A model generated the notes under the pieces. It had not been told where the DNA came from. It saw nothing but the letters and a program-made list of their open reading frames with translations, and ran no database searches. From Pleurotus ostreatus/Saccharomyces cerevisiae fusant (Eukaryota; Opisthokonta), in NCBI GenBank assembly GCA_024196135.1, contig JAMQCK010000204.1:1-38860 (forward strand): a stretch of DNA of 38,860 bases, written 5' to 3'. The translations under genes and the position numbers were made by a program. Below are positions 35,739 to 38,860 of the stretch, one piece after another (the first letter of the stretch is position 1; every line of letters begins with the position of its first letter).

Positions 35739-37084
35739 TTAGTCCTCTCTTGAGAACTTCTGGTAACGAGGTCAGTATACTTGTCGCAAGGAAGGGGCGA
35801 AGCACGCACATCGGTCTTGACGAAGCCACCGAAGCCGCCGCCGAAACCGTTGTTGAAGCCTCCGCCGCCGAATCCACCAAAGCCGCCATTGTTGGCGCCG
35901 TTGTTCCCACCCTTGTTGGCGCCGTTGTTACCCCCGTTGTTACCGCCATTGTTGCCGCCGTTGTTCTGGTTGCCAGTGTTTCCGCCATTGTTGGCACCGT
36001 TCCCGGCACCCTTCTTGACGGTGAAGTACACCATGTCGTCCAGCATACCATGCTGGGCGACGGGCACAATGACAGGCTGATGGTTGGCGGCGGCGTTGAT
36101 GGAGCCCATACGGTAGACACCCTCCGGCAACCCATCCGTCACGTCGGCGGTAAGAACACCGTTCTTCGCTGCCTCGTTCAAACCCTACGTCGAGTGAGCG
36201 AATCGGTTTACGAGAGAAAGCGGCTACACATACCTTGAAGAACGCGAACTTCTTCGGGTCGGTGGGCTGGGTCTGGTCCAAGCTGTCCAACTTCTCGATG
36301 ACGACGTGCGAGTGACCGTCGATCTGGCCGCCAATGAGCTGCTGGGGCGCCGCGAAGTAGTTCGTGTTCGGGTTGACGAACGTGCCCGTCTTCATGTTCT
36401 TGATCGCCATCTGCATCGTGAAGGCCTGGTTCGCCTCGATGGTGTCGCCGTTCTTCGGGAAGACGAACTTGGAGGAGGGCATGTTGTCGGTCGAGGGGAT
36501 CTGGCCGATGGGTGCCGTGTTACATGAGCCCGACTCGATCTGCTGGCCGTTGGTGAGGGTCTGGCCGACGCAGAAGTTGATGAAGTTGTTCTTCGACGTG
36601 AGCGACGCGGCCTGCCCGTCCTCTGGGGGGTTGTTACCATCCTGGGCTGGAGGTATGTCAGTATGAGTCGGAGTCGATGTCGACGACTACGCACCAAAGC
36701 CATCCGAGACGACCGAGGGGTCCAACGTCAAAGAATCATCGGCACTGCCCTGGTTGTTGTTACCGCCATTGTTGTTGTTGTTGTTGTTGTTGTTACCCTG
36801 AGAGGACGCATGAGCGATCGTCAAACTTTCGATAGAAAGAAGAATCCACTCACAGTGCTCTTATCGTTATTGCCGTTGTTACCACCGTTGTTACCACCAT
36901 TGTTGCCGCCGTTGTTGGCACCATTGTTCCCACCACCGAACCCACCCCCAAAGCCGCCACCGCCAAACTGCCCGCCGCCGAACTGACGGGGGCGGACGGC
37001 GCGACCGCTATCGACGCCCAGGTCCGACGCGGCGACCTGGCTGAGGGCAGGAAGGAGGGCAAGGAGAATAATCGAAAGCTTCAT
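35739..37084 (-). CDS. Secreted Gly/Asn-rich protein, conserved agaricomycete family of unknown function
   Basis: Five exons join in phase to 380 residues: 37084-36854, 36797-36695, 36646-36234, 36184-35810 and 35759-35739. A signal peptide (MKLSIILLALLPALSQVAAS) is followed by a Gly/Phe/Asn low-complexity tract (GFGGGFGGGNNGANNGGNNG). A conserved globular core then includes AASLTSKNNFINFCVGQTLT, NMPSSKFVFPKNGDTIEANQ, AFTMQMAIKNMKTGTFVNPN, GGQIDGHSHVVIEKLDSLDQ, GVLTADVTDGLPEGVYRMGS and NHQPVIVPVAQHGMLDDMVY. A second Asn/Gly then Phe/Gly tract follows, and the end is FVKTDKFSRED. The core resembles an extracellular family widespread in mushroom fungi, often with the same low-complexity flanks; the function is not established. 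If the last intron is retained, the frame instead ends at 35717 with a different 28-residue tail. Confidence 0.8.
36762..36795. repeat. Trinucleotide repeat coding for poly-Asn
   Basis: A near-perfect run of TTG/TTA triplets on the plus strand, AAC/AAT on the coding strand, starting right after a splice acceptor. It encodes an Asn tract in the secreted protein and is prone to length change by slippage. Confidence 0.7.
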
Positions 37085-37364
37085 GATGTAAAATACGCGA
37101 AATGAGCGGGACTTCTCGGAAGTCAATGAAAGAGCGTGAACGGCGCGGAGCTCGGGACTGGCGAAGAGAGCTGCGTAGACAGGCTACCGTCAGTACGATG
37201 CATGACATGACGAGGGGACCCAACGTACAAAGAGTTGATGAGCCAGGCAGCACAGCTGCAAAAAAGAACGGAGAAGAAAGACGAATTAGAAGAACGAAAC
37301 GACGTTGAAACGAAGGGAGGGAAGGGGGAGTAGGATGGTCACCCCGATTCGTGAGGCTTTTATA
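37085..37364 (-). promoter_or_regulatory. Promoter and leader of the secreted-protein gene
   Basis: A consensus TATA box (TATAAAAG, minus strand) occupies 37357-37364, about 275 bp above the ATG. A leader intron is plausible between GTACGT near 37228 and TACGCAG near 37177, which would shorten the mature leader. A strong TATA box fits a highly expressed or inducible secreted protein. Confidence 0.45.
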
Positions 37365-38860
37365 TTATTGCCTCCTTGATCACCCAGAAGTCGGGTACCA
37401 ACCACACGTCTCCACGACGACATGCTATCCAATCAGAGATCGGCCCATCCCGCATGCGTACAATGGCCAACAGACGGTCCTCCTCGACGTTCAGACTTTC
37501 AGAATGCTCTGAGAGAGGCTTTGACGAGCGATAGCATCGAATAAACCATGTACGTTGTTGGGTTCCAAGCCAGACTGCGCAGTGCAGTCCAGGTCGTGGG
37601 CCGAGCCGCCCGTACGCTTTCCCACGGTTGGACTTCAGTCCAATCATGTGCTGTCACGCCGTTATTCCTGATCACGGTTGCTACCGTCGACGATCGCTCA
37701 CAAAGCATACGCATGTGGTCAGTTCAATCGCAGGCCGCAGACAAGGCAGCCGAACTCTACCAATTCACCTATGCAGCTTCCCATGTCAGTGTGAACTTCG
37801 TCCTACTGCCGTCTCGCGCGCGCCAGCAAGCGTTACGCGAGAGGGAACGGGAGGGAATTTGGGATGGGCTTCGCGGCCGTCATCCGAGGAACCACCAGAA
37901 AACGACCGAGGGTCAAAATTGGACGTTGACAAGGCACCTCAGGCTCCCGGAGTGACACGCTCGGCCACCATCACCGTGCCCCTACCTCGGCGCTGGCAAG
38001 CGATCACTGTGCACCCGAGACCGGGTTACAATCACCCTACGACTACCAGGAGATCTGGTTGATGCACCGAATGCCAAGTTTTTCGGGTGGTTTTTGGGTG
38101 GCGGTACGGTTACAGCTAGGTGATTTTGATTTGAGGAATTTCGTCCTTGAATCGCGCCTTTTGAAAGCTGTATTGCTTGCTACTGGGCAGTTTGGGGTAT
38201 ATATCATCACTCCGACGTGCCACAGTCATCTGCTTCTCGTCCCGCTCGCTATGGGGTGCTGTGTCCGAGTATATGATATCGTAGGATCCTTCGAGAGGTT
38301 CTGAGTGTATAGTTTGTCTGCTAATCAGTTCTCAATGGTAGTTTTCATGCTACAGATGCTCCTTGGGCGCATTCATGAGTGTTGTGACCGTCTTACAAGG
38401 TGCCCAAAGCAGGATAGATCTAAAAATCCGCAAAACATCGGTTAATGCAGATCTCCGAGAGGAGATGAGAGGCTTGGTTGGAGTGAGACTTGAAATATGT
38501 GAAGAATATTTCTAAATCCACCTTGACAACGGAGCATAAAGCGCAAGGACATCCAAAAGTGAGTTCAACCGTGATCTGTCACGCGTGTGACAGCGCGTCG
38601 CGGCGTGACGTGGCTCCGTGAAATTCCTAAGTCCGTCTTCTCTTGTACCATCATCCCCGACGGCCACAACCTCCAGCAGGTCTCGCGTCGCACACAATAT
38701 TGTGCCCCGTACTCCTCCCTCTTACTGACAGTGGCCGCCATCAATCATAGACCCATCCCGCAAGCCGCACACCGCGCTATAACGCGCGTACGACGCGCGC
38801 GAGGTTCGCCATTCGGATTGCTGCGACGCGGTACTGGTCTGCTGTCGCGACATCGACACC
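37365..38860. other. Terminal 1.5 kb with no supported gene
   Basis: Short open frames occur on both strands (for example 37360-37647 minus and 37548-37955 plus), but none shows a known motif, convincing exon pattern or signal peptide. No tRNA or repeat was recognised. It may be promoter sequence, or the flank of a gene beyond the window. Confidence 0.4.

Noticed and set aside
35781..36080. Plus-strand Pro/Leu-rich frame
   Set aside because: It is the reverse complement of the Gly/Asn repeat of the secreted protein.

Overview
The window is fungal nuclear DNA, most likely from an agaricomycete basidiomycete. The evidence is: genes split by many short introns (mostly about 45-65 nt) with GTRNGT donors and pyrimidine-AG acceptors; a Sec4/Rab8 GTPase and an INO80-type Arp5 of fungal form; a Gly/Asn-rich secreted protein of a type I recall from mushroom-forming fungi; and giant TRANK1-like superfamily 1 helicases. 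There are no bacterial operons, ribosome binding sites or CRISPR arrays. All spliced models were built by hand from reading frame, splice sites and, where possible, paralogue comparison.

Layout. (1) 1-1.67 kb, plus strand: 3' part of a Sel1-repeat gene. (2) 3.2-7.4 kb: a cluster of five small paralogues (A-E) of a family I do not recognise. Copies B, D and E look intact, C has a late nonsense codon, and A is degraded. Copies A-D carry a near-identical CACGTG-centred promoter element. (3) 7.9-9.05 kb: a single-pass membrane protein. (4) 9.5-12.2 kb: a ten-exon ABC half-transporter whose exons join in phase to 743 residues. (5) 12.6-20.9 kb and 22.3-30.6 kb: two head-to-tail copies of a roughly 2,240-residue UvrD-like helicase/TPR protein. 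Both keep all readable helicase motifs, share most intron positions and have matching non-coding blocks upstream. About 1 kb of broken coding sequence lies between them. (6) 31.3-32.2 kb: Sec4/Rab8 GTPase. (7) 32.4-35.3 kb: Arp5. (8) 35.7-37.1 kb: secreted Gly/Asn-rich protein with a TATA box. (9) 37.4-38.9 kb: no supported gene.

From 5.7 kb to 37.1 kb every supported gene is on the minus strand. Arp5 (chromatin remodelling), Sec4 (exocytosis) and the Sel1 protein look like ordinary housekeeping genes. The accessory and more novel parts are the duplicated helicase pair and the small-protein cluster.
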